Assembly: GCA_963514095.1 (NCBI GenBank)
Contig: OY741277.1
Coordinates: 11,379,137-11,443,136, forward strand
DNA length: 64,000 nt
Direction of reading: 5' to 3'
DNA from: Eutrigla gurnardus
Taxonomy: Eukaryota > Chordata > Actinopteri > Perciformes > Triglidae
Within the stretch, counting starts at the first letter, position 1, and each line of letters begins with the position of its first letter. A program made the translations under genes and the position numbers. This document shows, piece after piece, positions 16,001 through 25,381 of the stretch. The notes under the pieces were generated by a model. That model was not told the DNA's origin, made no database searches, and was given only the letters and a program-made list of their open reading frames with translations.

Positions 16001-17276
16001 AGAACGAGATACCCAGGGGCAATCTAACACAGAGGAGAGTGGTAAAACTACTAGCCGAAAGCTGACAGAAACTGAGAAATGTCAAACTGTAATACAAGCA
16101 GATGAAAGCAACAAGGTAGTTACTGTAGAGGCAGAGCAGAACAGCCCTGCTGAACCAATGGAGGTGGAAGCAACAGATACCTCAACCACAGATGCCTCTG
16201 CAGCTGTCAAAGGAGAGGACGACACAGGCACAGGTTTGCTATTAACACCGTCTGACTTACACTTAAAGCTCAACTCTAAGTGAATAAATAAGAAAATATT
16301 AACCTCCAATCCACTAGCTAAATTAAAAAAAATCAGTGTAGTGTTTTAAGAGGTGGCAATGTACAAGCTCATGTTTGTTTCAGCAGATTAACACAGTGAT
16401 CTAAACACATTGTGCTCATGTTTTTGTGTCTCAGAGAAGAACGTTAGGCGAGTAACCCGGGCTCTAAAGAACGCTGTGCTGCAGCAGCAGATGGTCGACA
16501 TGGACAAAGCTCTGCAGATCCTGCACCAGGAAACTCCTCTGGTGGTGGACAGAGACAAATTAAAGGTGTGTGGGATACCTCCGCTTTCTCTTTTTTGTAG
16601 TTACTGGTCAGATGTGTTTTCTGCATCTTGACTTTATTCATAGAAGCCCTAATAAACTGATCAGACCAGGCAACTTTGCGTTATCCTTTCCTTGTTAGGA
16701 GGCATGACGTTTGACAAGTAAATGTTATCTGCTTGTCATTCCTTCCTCTCTTTTCTTTCCTTCTCCTTTCTTCAGGAGCTGTTGGAAAGAGTCATTAACA
16801 AGACGGAAGGCTACGAGGTCTACAGGCTGGAGAAACTCTATGCTCTGCTCTGCCAGAGTATCTATAGACACAGACGAGACTACAACAAAACTTCACTAAT
16901 ACAGGTTTGTTTTGGACTCTACTGGTATTCTTTTTTACTGCAGATATTCTGACAGGCCATAGAAAGAAAAGGTTAGATGCAATTTAACTAATAACCTGTA
17001 TGACGTGTCAAAATGTCTGCAGTAATGGAGGCTTTTGGTATTCCAGCCTTCTCACGTTTTATTATTGCAGTGGTATCTAAGAGGAGATAATAATAATTAC
17101 TTGTAGGCTTAACATAGAATATTGCTGGTGTTATTATTAAATTCATATTTTCTATTATTACCATACAGTAGATGGTTACTTTTGCCTAAAGTACTTTACT
17201 GTTTCTAATCTATTGTCTTTTCCTGCTCTTCCCATTTCATTAGGAGTTGAAACAAGAGATTGAAGACTTCTGTTGA
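4069..17276 (+). CDS. atad2: ATPase family AAA domain-containing protein 2 (ATAD2/ANCCA)
   Basis: Nuclear AAA+ ATPase with a bromodomain; binds acetylated histones (H4) on replicating chromatin and acts as a coactivator. Thirty coding exons join in frame to 1495 aa: 4069-4263, 4796-4950, 5365-5420, 5566-5731, 5944-6031, 6135-6216, 6340-6510, 6921-7041, 7301-7315, 7826-7927, 8149-8257, 8560-8675, 9033-9207, 9411-9499, 9935-10094, 10222-10312, 10437-10614, 10708-10844, 11041-11173, 11444-11630, 12668-12853, 12973-13108, 13222-13418, 13532-13691, 13816-13938, 15272-15424, 15520-16233, 16435-16565, 16776-16904, 17244-17276. The start codon has A at -3 and gives MVILRSS, like human MVVLRSS. An acidic tract is near residues 255-290. 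AAA1 has Walker A GPPGTGKT (about 465) and Walker B IIFFDEID (about 525). A second, degenerate AAA carries GTPGSGQS (about 795). The bromodomain (about 990-1100) keeps the acetyl-lysine Asn in ALEYNPD. Synteny favours atad2 over atad2b. Confidence 0.97.
7301..7315 (+). CDS. atad2: 15-nt in-frame microexon of atad2
   Basis: The acceptor CCAACCTCAG and the donor GTAAGA flank 15 nt that add R-S-S-S-E before the RRHAIHSS segment. Both flanking exons have the same phase, so skipping keeps the frame. As I recall human ATAD2, it goes straight into NRRRHAIHSS with no such insert. The borders are directly visible; use as a cassette exon is inference. Confidence 0.65.
7652..7686. repeat. (GTTT)n tetranucleotide repeat
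   Basis: About eight units of a TTTG/GTTT repeat in the atad2 intron before the exon at 7826. Confidence 0.85.
9650..9730. repeat. Fish interspersed repeat fragment
   Basis: Contains GGTCACTGTGACC, CATAACTCAAGAATTCAT and AAGTGATGATATTTTGG in the order I recall from a common teleost interspersed repeat. It is a fragment in an atad2 intron; the family name is not assigned. Confidence 0.4.
13960..14998. mobile_element. hAT-like DNA transposon relic in atad2 intron
   Basis: The left end reads TAGGGCTG and the right end CAGCCCTA, an inverted pair. They are flanked by TTATACAT (13952-13959) and GTATACAT (14999-15006), which match at 7 of 8 positions; 8 bp is the target-site length of hAT elements. 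Inside, at about 14178-14260 on the plus strand, one frame reads VWQHF, a stop, then KSKVLCKMCK, which resembles the BED zinc finger at the N-terminus of hAT transposases. No intact transposase frame remains. The element lies in the 1.3-kb intron before the atad2 exon at 15272. Confidence 0.75.
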
Positions 17277-17311
17277 ATTTTCTACAGGAACATTTTTTTG
17301 CTCCTCAGCTA

Positions 17312-17319
17312 TGTACATA
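17312..17319 (+). promoter_or_regulatory. atad2: Pumilio-type element in atad2 3' UTR
   Basis: TGTACATA matches the Pumilio response consensus TGTANATA. It lies 36 nt after the atad2 stop and before the poly(A) signal, so it would be in the mature 3' UTR. Function is inferred from the motif only. Confidence 0.35.
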
Positions 17320-17407
17320 TACATTGGTTCTATTTTCATAGAAATATACAGGCACCTCTATTTGTGCATTAGCAAAATCTTTGTATTACCCGTTTTGTTT
17401 ATATTTA

Positions 17408-17413
17408 ATTAAA
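17408..17413 (+). terminator. atad2: atad2 polyadenylation signal (ATTAAA)
   Basis: ATTAAA, 132 nt after the stop codon, followed by a T/G-rich stretch (TTGTGTGGC). It implies a short atad2 3' UTR. Confidence 0.6.
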
Positions 17414-18790
17414 AGGGTTTCCTCAAAATGTTGTGTGGCTTTTTTATGTGCTCACGTCACAGCTGCAAACCCTGGTTCACTGAGCTACTACAGCGTGTGG
17501 GGGATTTATATTAGAAAGTATCGTGGTTGCTTCCTGGAAACATCACCTGTGTTTTCTTGTTTTATGCACAAAGACCAGACTGGCCGAATTACAAACTGAG
17601 TGTCTGATATTTACTTGGTAAATGGGGGGTCTAACAAGACGCTATTGAGTTGCATTATGTTAGGTGTGAGTGTTTTTTTTTTTTTTTTTTTTTTTTTTTA
17701 AGTCTCACCCATTTAGAGACTAAAAGTCTTATGGAATTGTAATACTAAATTGAAAAACTATAATTTAAGGCAAATATCAGTTATATCTGGTAGCTAAAGT
17801 TACACAGGGTATGCTGTTTAATGCTGCCTTCGCGTGGTATCGGGATTGTGGTAAATGCGAGGTGCCGGCTGGGAAATTGTCCATGAACGCCCTCTCAAAT
17901 CGTAATTACAGGTGGGGAAACACGGAGATAGTTTTAATACACGAGTTGGGGTGACAAGAACCTTTCAACATGGCAGAGAAGATAATCAACAATGGACAGC
18001 AAGTCATTCTTTATTGATAACAGTGCAACAAGTATTAGCTGTTGCTTCTGCACCTCATTTCAATCTGTAATCTTTATACACTTAAATTGATGTATAGGCC
18101 AATGTTATGTATTGTTCTTTCCATCACAAATGGGTTTATAGTCTGCTATCGTGGTAGTAAAGTTATTACATTGGCGGACGCCTTTTTTCCCACTTGAACA
18201 TGACATTCTCGTAATTTCGATTTCCCAAGTAGGATCTTCCGACTAGCACGTGAAGGCACCATTAGTCCTTGTCTGACGTTTATTTTTATATATCGTCTTA
18301 ACTATTACAATTCTCCCCGCTAGTAATATCTTCCAGTATTTCTCGTCATCTGTGTCGTGTTTAACCAACGGTTGCAGGATGGTGCAAATGTGTCTTGCTG
18401 TGAAATTATCTACCTACAAACTCGGATAGCTACAATCGCATTTTATTTTTTCGCGCGCAGGTATTAACATACGACAGTGATAGGAAGCGGTTGAAACAAC
18501 AAACAGACCAATCTGAACGAGATCTTGCGTCGTGAAGTGAAACTTGGCAGTGCCAGCGTTGTCCTCAAGTAGCTTCTCATCCACACAGGCGGGTCATGTA
18601 AGGACATTTTGGCAGACAGCCGGGTCGGGCAACGAACCAGTTTTATGCTCCGCTTGTAACGACATCTGATACAACGTATATCCTCCGGGCAACACATAGC
18701 TCAAGCCACCTCGTAATTAGTTTGTTGTATTGCTGATTGTATGTGTTTTTTTCGCCAAGTTTTCGTAATTGTTAGGAGTACAGAGAGTCG
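17414..18790. other. Intergenic region atad2-zhx1
   Basis: AT-rich spacer with a 28-bp T homopolymer at 17672-17699. No credible exon: the open frames here have no family similarity I recognise. CpG content rises toward 18300-19100, where the zhx1 promoter begins. Confidence 0.6.
17672..17699. repeat. Poly(T) tract
   Basis: Run of 28 consecutive T in the atad2-zhx1 spacer. It could be a retroposon tail read in antisense, but no element body was recognised. Confidence 0.85.
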
Positions 18791-18798
18791 CCGAGGAA

Positions 18799-18806
18799 TG
18801 ACGTCA
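18799..18806. promoter_or_regulatory. zhx1: Full CRE palindrome upstream of zhx1
   Basis: TGACGTCA, the complete CREB/ATF palindrome, about 150 bp upstream of the CpG-rich presumed first exon of zhx1. Binding is inferred from the motif. Confidence 0.45.
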
Positions 18807-18959
18807 GGACGTATTACATTGAATGATGACGCTGTTTGATCATTAAAAAGATCTGCCGTTAAAAAAAATATCAGAATTAGGTCAGCGAGCTACCACGGTA
18901 CAACGGCCCCGCTATGAGTGTAACCGCCGTGTCTTTCATTGTGTAACGTTCACGGGTCC

Positions 18960-20201
18960 TAAATAACCTGCTCCGACGAGGACAGAGATGTCCGGTGTTT
19001 CCAGCATCTGCAGACGGGAGCCGTAGCCGTTAGACCGGTCCCGTCTGTCTGCCTCCCTCCGCCGGGGTTTGGAGACCCGAGAGCCCCCTCCCACCCCCCA
19101 AAAAAACGTTAACGCTAGCTAGCTTCTGTTAGTTTTTTTGATTGGTTAACCGGGAGAAGGAGAGACGCCGACAGACGGAGCCCGAAGGTCGCTGTGCCGA
19201 GACTCAGGAAATTACTCCTCGCCTCGACAGCCTGGTAGCAACACAGTGCACATTTCAGTAGTTCCAGTAAGTTTACCGCCAGACATGATCAATAATAATG
19301 ACTGCCCCGGCTAACACCGGCTAGTTGGCCCGCCTCATATAACATTACATTGCTAGGCGCCGTGGAGCTAAGTTAGATGCCCTGTTATGTTGATTTATAA
19401 ACGTTACTTTAAACGACGACGGGTTAGCTAGCTCACACCTCCAGATTGTTATTAATGTGCTAACTGTTAATGCAAATGATCTCGTGATGGCAGCGTAGCG
19501 TACTGAACACGTTATTGTTAACACTGCAGTCCGTTTTAACAGACTTCACCAGCAGCAGGTCAGGAACACCAGGCACATTACTGTGGTGTCTAAATATTTG
19601 CAGCAAATGTGTAGATGAGGAAAACATCTTCATTCGTGTGATATAATTTGGGCCCTGCTACTTTTGGAATAGCCTCCAACATTGCATGAAGGAAGGTTTG
19701 AGGGGCAATTCAGTCCTATAATAAATGGCTTTCATGTGGAAGCATATCGTGTTAGGATTTTTGCAGAAATTTAGTTGTCTGAATGAATGGCTTCAAATAG
19801 GGCTGCAACAAATCATTAGTATCTGGTGCATCCAATTTCATGATGAACTGAACAAAGCCCGTCACAATTGTTCTTAATTTTACAATTTGAGCATAACATT
19901 ATTGCCTTTGTCCATGATAATGATCTAGTCATGATTCTAAAGGTATTCAGTTTCCCTCATATGACCTGTAACTAAAAGAATCTGTGTAAGGCCACACGTT
20001 GAAAGAAGCATTTGATAATTCAACATTTTTTTTTGTCACAGATCCCTTCTTTGACATTTGCATATTTGTTATGTTTCCTCCACCAGAAACACACGATTCA
20101 AGGACTCTAGCATGTGAACACAACCACCTAAGACATGTGAGCCTCACTCACACTGTCCCAGATCCTCTTTACCCCGAGTAGACGTAAACAGAGGTCTGAC
20201 A
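18960..20201 (+). other. zhx1: zhx1 5' UTR exon(s) and first intron
   Basis: A CpG-rich block at about 18960-19266 ends in CCA then GTAAGT, a good donor, and likely is non-coding exon 1. The intron up to 20041 ends with a T-rich tract and CACAG. The first coding exon therefore starts at 20042 with 160 nt of 5' UTR before the ATG at 20202. The transcription start is not directly visible. A short repeat-like stretch starting AGGGCTGCAACAA is at about 19800. Confidence 0.5.
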
Positions 20202-23200
20202 ATGTCAAGCCGCCGGAAATCAACCACACCTTGCATGGTGCTGCCCTCCGATGTGGTGGAGCAGGAAGAGGTGGAGGAGAACACTGAAAGGTCGAAGGAG
20301 GAAGAGGTAGAGGAGGAGGAGGAGGAAGAGGGGAACGTTAAGGAGGGAACAGAGGAGGGTCTGACTGCAGAGGAGCTGGGTCAGGCAGTAGTGGTGGTCC
20401 CCACCCCTCCAGATACAGGTGAGATTCTTTATGACCCATTCTGCCATGTGGAGACAGCAATAGCACTTAGATGCACGCCTTAAATATACACACATTGTGT
20501 AAATGAATGTATTGTTATCACAGATGAACCCAGTCTCTCTACTGGAGAAGACAACGAAATCCTGGCTCCCTCACTGAAGCGCAGTGCTACAAGCCTTCCT
20601 GAGGATCCGAGCAGCGACCAGGCATCCCAGGAACAACATTGTGATACACTGGAGGAGGAAGACCCTGGTGCTGTTGCTGCCATCTCCCTCAGCAAGACCC
20701 CCATCATGAGGATGAAGACCAAATCTGAACCCAAGAGGATTGCCGTGTCATTGAAATCCACAGACGAGGTGCCTGAGAGCTTTGGAGGGGGCGTCGAGGG
20801 AGAGGTGGAAGGATACCAGGAGCCCATTGAGGCTCCTCTGGGGCCGATGACGCCGGTGGAGATGCTACTGCAGGACTCCATGAAGCTTGGGGGAGGCGGC
20901 TTGCTTGTCAGCCCGTACTCAGACCAGCAGAGGAAATCAGCCACTTTAAACCCTGCAGTTCTGCCTGCTGGCCTGGCACAGGTAGAGAGTCTTTATTATA
21001 CAAACGCTTAGTAGACTCATTGCAGCAGCATGGGTGTAACAATACTACCTTTACCCCTAACTGTGATGGATTAATGCATGTTTTTAGATGCAATAGTACG
21101 CCTAAAATGGCTGGTAGACTTTGCATAATGGCCATGAAGTTAAATCCGCAACAAAAAGACGTCTTCATCTACAGAACAGCTGCCATGCAGCTGATAGATG
21201 TTCATCGTCTTGTTCAGAGACACTTTGCCAGGACAGCAGTTTGCCAATCAGAGTTCGAGCAGTCGGTATTTCGCCTCTGCCACAATGTGGCATTATCCGT
21301 CAAGACCTTTCTTATGTCCCCTCTGTCTTCCTTTATTTCAGGTGCTTTCTGCTTTCCAGGCCCAGCAGAGTGCAGCAGCAGCTCAGCCTCAGCTGCTGAT
21401 TCCACTCAGCAGCATCCCATCCTACAGCGCAGCCATGGACACCAACCCACTCCTGGGCAGCACATACAAGAGGTTTCCTTACCCCTGCATGGCCGAGATC
21501 TGCAGCCTGGCAGCCCAGACACAGTTCACAGAGGAGCAGATCAAGGTAGATGAAAGTTGGCTCATGTTTTGGGTAGATTACCTCTGCCGACAAAGGATAA
21601 TGTGTTCACTCCTCTCTGTTACATCAAAAAGCTACAATTGGAAGCGCCTTTCTCTGTATTTTATAAAGTAAAAAGCCACCAGTTTTCACCAGCATTTCAG
21701 TCTGAAGTGTAATAAATATGGCCTTTGCTTATTTTGTAAATGAAAGAGTCAAATTTACTTGATCTACACACAGGTGTGGTTTTCAGCCCAGCGGCTGAAG
21801 CATGGTGTGAGCTGGACTCCTGAAGAGGTGGAGGAGGCCAGGAGGAAACAGTTTAATGGCACGGTGCACACTGTGCCTCAGACCATCACTGTCATACCAG
21901 CTCACCAGCTCTCAGCTGCTGCCAACGGCCTGCAGTCCATCCTCCAGACCTGCCAGATAGTGGGCCAGCCTGGCCTGGTGTTCACACAGGTAGGTAAGGA
22001 AAGAGAACACGTCATCTAACAGGAGTCAACTTTGACCTGGTTTTCCTTGAGGACTGATATGACTCCGACATGCTTTAGTTTGAAATCAAATCTACATGGA
22101 TCGCCTGTTTTGGTTTTATTAGACTTTGTTTTAGATTGATGGATGCACTTTATTAATCCCGACAGGGAAATTGAATCTGATCTCATTTGATGTGACTCAA
22201 CTAAAAGTCAGCCTGGCATGGCTTGATTTGATGTCCATTTAAACCATTTGATTGTTGCTTTTGCTTGGACATGACTTTGACTTTTCTGCTTGCTCAGTCT
22301 CTGTCACCTGCCCTCAGCATTTATACACCCAAAAACAGTTTTAGGGCTCTTTTCATACATGAGTGTTATACATAATGGCAAATTAATAAAATATAATGTA
22401 TAATCATCATATGTAATACACATTCTCATCATCATTATGTTCTGACTGTGTAGGTCGGCCCAGGGGGACACCTTCCAGTCACCAGTCCCATCACTCTAAC
22501 AGTGGCAGGGCTGCCCAGCCAGTCCCAGAGCTCCAGCAGAGTTTCCTGCCAGCCCACCCTAACAAACAGTGAGCTGAAACGGGCTACAACTGTCCAGCCT
22601 CCCTCTCTTTCCCCACAGGTAAAGGACAGCACTGCTTGCTGAATTTCAGGCAAATACTTGTTTCAGTCAAGGTTTTGATTATTTTTTTATTTACCTCAGT
22701 CAGTGCACAAATCTACAGCATGGTGTCTATCCGTTGTGAGTGATGTTTGTCTGAGCTCAAAAAAGTTGCACAGATCTCATCTGTAGCCATTTGTCTTTCT
22801 GCTAGCAGGTACTTGGTACCTCCTATGTGCAAAATGGCACTATAGAATCCCATCTTTAATGTGTAAATCTCCCCTTCCCTTTCTCAGGAGAACTCGGCGC
22901 TTAGTGCTGACACGTACAGTTTGCGGCCCAAAAAGTCCAAAGAGCAGCTGGCAGAGTTGAAAACCAGCTACCTGAAGAATCACTTTGTCACCGATGCAGA
23001 AATTTCCCGGCTGATGAAGCTCACCAACCTCACAAAGGGTGAGATCAAGAAATGGTTCAGTGACACCAGGTACAACCAGCGCAACTCCAAGAACAGCAAT
23101 GTCATTGTTTTCCACGATGGAGGCGGCAGAGGAAGTGGCGCGTGTGGTAGCAGTGCTAGCACCACCATTATTATTGACTCAAGTGATGAGACCCCCACAT

Positions 23201-25381
23201 CTCCCCATCCTCCACGCACTCCTCCTGTGAAGGACAAGGAGACGCGGCCCAAAACATGGAATCCGTTCCCAGATTTTACCCTGCAGAAGTTCAAGGAGAA
23301 GACCCCGGAGCAGCTGGTGGTGCTGGAGGAAAGTTTCGAGAAGAGCGGCACCCCGTCAGATGAAGAACTGAGCCGCATGAGGACAGAGACTAAACTGACA
23401 CGGAGGGAGATCGATGCCTGGTTCACTGAGAGACGAAAAATGCCATCGCTCAGTATTTCCTCTCCGGATTCTTCAGAGGGAGGAAAGATGGAGGCAGACG
23501 GAGCAAAAGCAGGAGGAGGAGCCATTTCTTCTTCTCCTTCTGCCTCCTCTTCTCGTAAAGGTAGTCAAACTCCTCCCGGTGGTCGCAGTAAGCAGCTACC
23601 CACCAGCAGCAGCAGCAGCAGCAGAGACATGAAAGATAAGAGTAAAAAGACTCCAGAGCAGCTCCATATTCTGAAAAGTGCCTTTGTGCGGACCCAGTGG
23701 CCCACACCAGAGGAGTACGACCAGCTGGCAGAAGAGAGCGGCCTCCCTCGCTCCTACATCGTCAGCTGGTTCGGGGACTCTCGGTATTCATGGAAGAACA
23801 GTAACCTGAAGTGGTTCTTCCAGTACCAAAGTGGCAACGTCGAAGGGCCAAATGGCGGAGGAAGCAATAAAATGGGAAACAGCAGCAGCAGCAGCACCGG
23901 TCGAAAACGACGTGGCCGGAATCGCGGTTGGGGGCGGTCCCGAACCAGAAAGCAGCCAAGAAGGTCCGCTTCCTCCAGTGCAGATGTGGATAGAGCCCCC
24001 CCGTCAAAGAAATTCAAGACTGGAAGGGAGATTTTGAAGGAGTACTACATAAAGTACCGTTTTCTCAATGAGCAAGACCTGGATGAGCTCGTCACCAAGA
24101 CCAACATGAGCTATGAACAGGTAATGACATGATTTTATTTTGAATATACCCAATGTATTTGAATGCGTGTCAGGTAAGCGGCGTGAAGAAGCTCTTAGTG
24201 GCATCCGCATTCATGCAACCAAACGTAACACACACAGTTGCTCTTAGGGAAGTACTGCTTAGGGAAATTGTGTAAGATTATTAAGCACATTTGTAGAAAG
24301 ACTCAAACAAAGTACTTTTTTAAATCTAAAATTGATCGTTATAAGGATACGCTAGATTTTATAAATATGAAAGTACATTTTATTTATACAGCCCAATATA
24401 GCAAAACCCAATCTTGCCTCAAGGGGCTTCATTTGTCCTTAGACCCTCATTTCGAGAGAAGAAACCCCAGGAAGAGATACTGAGGAGGGATCCCTCTCCC
24501 TGGATGAAAACCATGCAACAGATGTGTGGACAGAATAATCAACATAATAATAAAATGACATTATAGACAATCAATGATAAATCACACATAAAATGTAAAC
24601 GGATATGAAGAAAATGGTTCCGGGAGGATGTTAAACAGCTTCCATCTGACTCCACAAGAGAGGGAGAAGAGGCTGAGTCTCTTGGAGGAGAAATACTGGA
24701 GTCATGAGTGGAAAGTCCCCCTGCAGAACCCAGGAATTAAAATGGATTTATTTAACCATTCAAGTGATATGCCCTATACATTTTCATCTCCCTGTGCTAT
24801 GTTATATCACATAACATATCAGGGTGTTCTCTAAACTGCCAGGTAGGTTATTGTGGTGAAGGTTAATGCTTTGCCTGAAGTGGAAAATGTTAAACGTGTT
24901 TAGTCATAAATATATATCAGATCCCAAACTCATCTTTGTGTCATTAAAACCCAGCAGTTAATGGTTTCTACAAAGTTCTTCCACTCCAGACTCTCACTAT
25001 ATTAACAGCTTTTTAATAAGTCCATGAGGTAAAATGTGTTTGAACTCTGAGAAATATCACATGACCTAACAGTTAACGCATTTCTCTGTCCGTCAAAAGG
25101 TGAGGGAGTGGTTCGCCGAGGTCCAACGGCGCTTGGACACCGGAGCCGATCCCTTCCAGGAGGCGGCTGCAGGGAGGACAGATGGAGGCGAGGCCGGGGA
25201 GGGAGGGGAGTCGCAGGCAAAGGCGTCTACGGCCACCGAGGAGCAGACTGGCACGGGGGAGGGAGACGAGGACGACGATGATGAAGGAGATGAGGAGGAA
25301 GACGGCGACGATACGGACGACAGTGAGGTTTGGGAGCCATCGCGTAGCGTCAGGAAATCCCTGTCAGTCTCTGAAGACTAA
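20202..25381 (+). CDS. zhx1: Zinc fingers and homeoboxes protein 1 homologue lacking the zinc fingers
   Basis: Nuclear homeodomain transcriptional repressor that in mammals dimerises with NF-YA and ZHX2/3. Seven coding exons join to 924 aa: 20202-20418, 20524-20981, 21342-21545, 21774-21989, 22454-22618, 22888-24120, 25100-25381. The N-terminus MSSRRKSTTPCMVL is nearly the human ZHX1 start (MASRRKSTTPCMVL). It is followed by a Glu-rich tract and then SLSKTPIMRM, as in human. Homeodomain 1 (about 262-320) is split by the intron before VWFSAQRLKHG; the others are at about 433-490 (KKWFSDTRYNQRNSK), 555-605 (DAWFTERRK), 672-733 (VSWFGDSRYSW) and 800-842 (split before REWFAE). An acidic tail ends DDSEVWEPS. 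The two C2H2 fingers expected between the N-terminus and SLSKTPIM are absent, and the intron there is only 105 nt. Human ZHX1 is 873 aa and, as I recall, has its coding sequence in one exon. Confidence 0.93.
22128..22175 (-). repeat. Non-LTR retrotransposon-like 3' tail, antisense
   Basis: On the minus strand it reads AATTTCCC, then GGGATTAATAAAG. This is the same tail type as the plus-strand copy near 41125 (AATTTCCCC, then AATAAAGG). It lies in a zhx1 intron. The family assignment is from memory. Confidence 0.45.
24361..24520. repeat. Fish interspersed repeat (SINE-like) in zhx1 intron
   Basis: Contains TTTATTTATACAGCCCAATA, AAGAAACCCCAGGAAGAGA and GAGGGATCCCTCTCCC in the order of a widespread teleost repeat I recall. 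It lies in the intron that splits homeodomain 5. Its exact borders and family are uncertain. Confidence 0.5.

Noticed and set aside
21020..21341. Open frame with several Cys/His in a zhx1 intron, as a possible missing zinc-finger exon
   Set aside because: No CxxC...HxxxxH spacing, no similarity to the ZHX finger sequences, and it lies after the SLSKTPIM segment, the wrong place.
21100..21560. Long 177-codon frame at 21020-21553 as a separate gene
   Set aside because: It overlaps zhx1 exon 3 in another frame; the zhx1 frame has clear homeodomain similarity.
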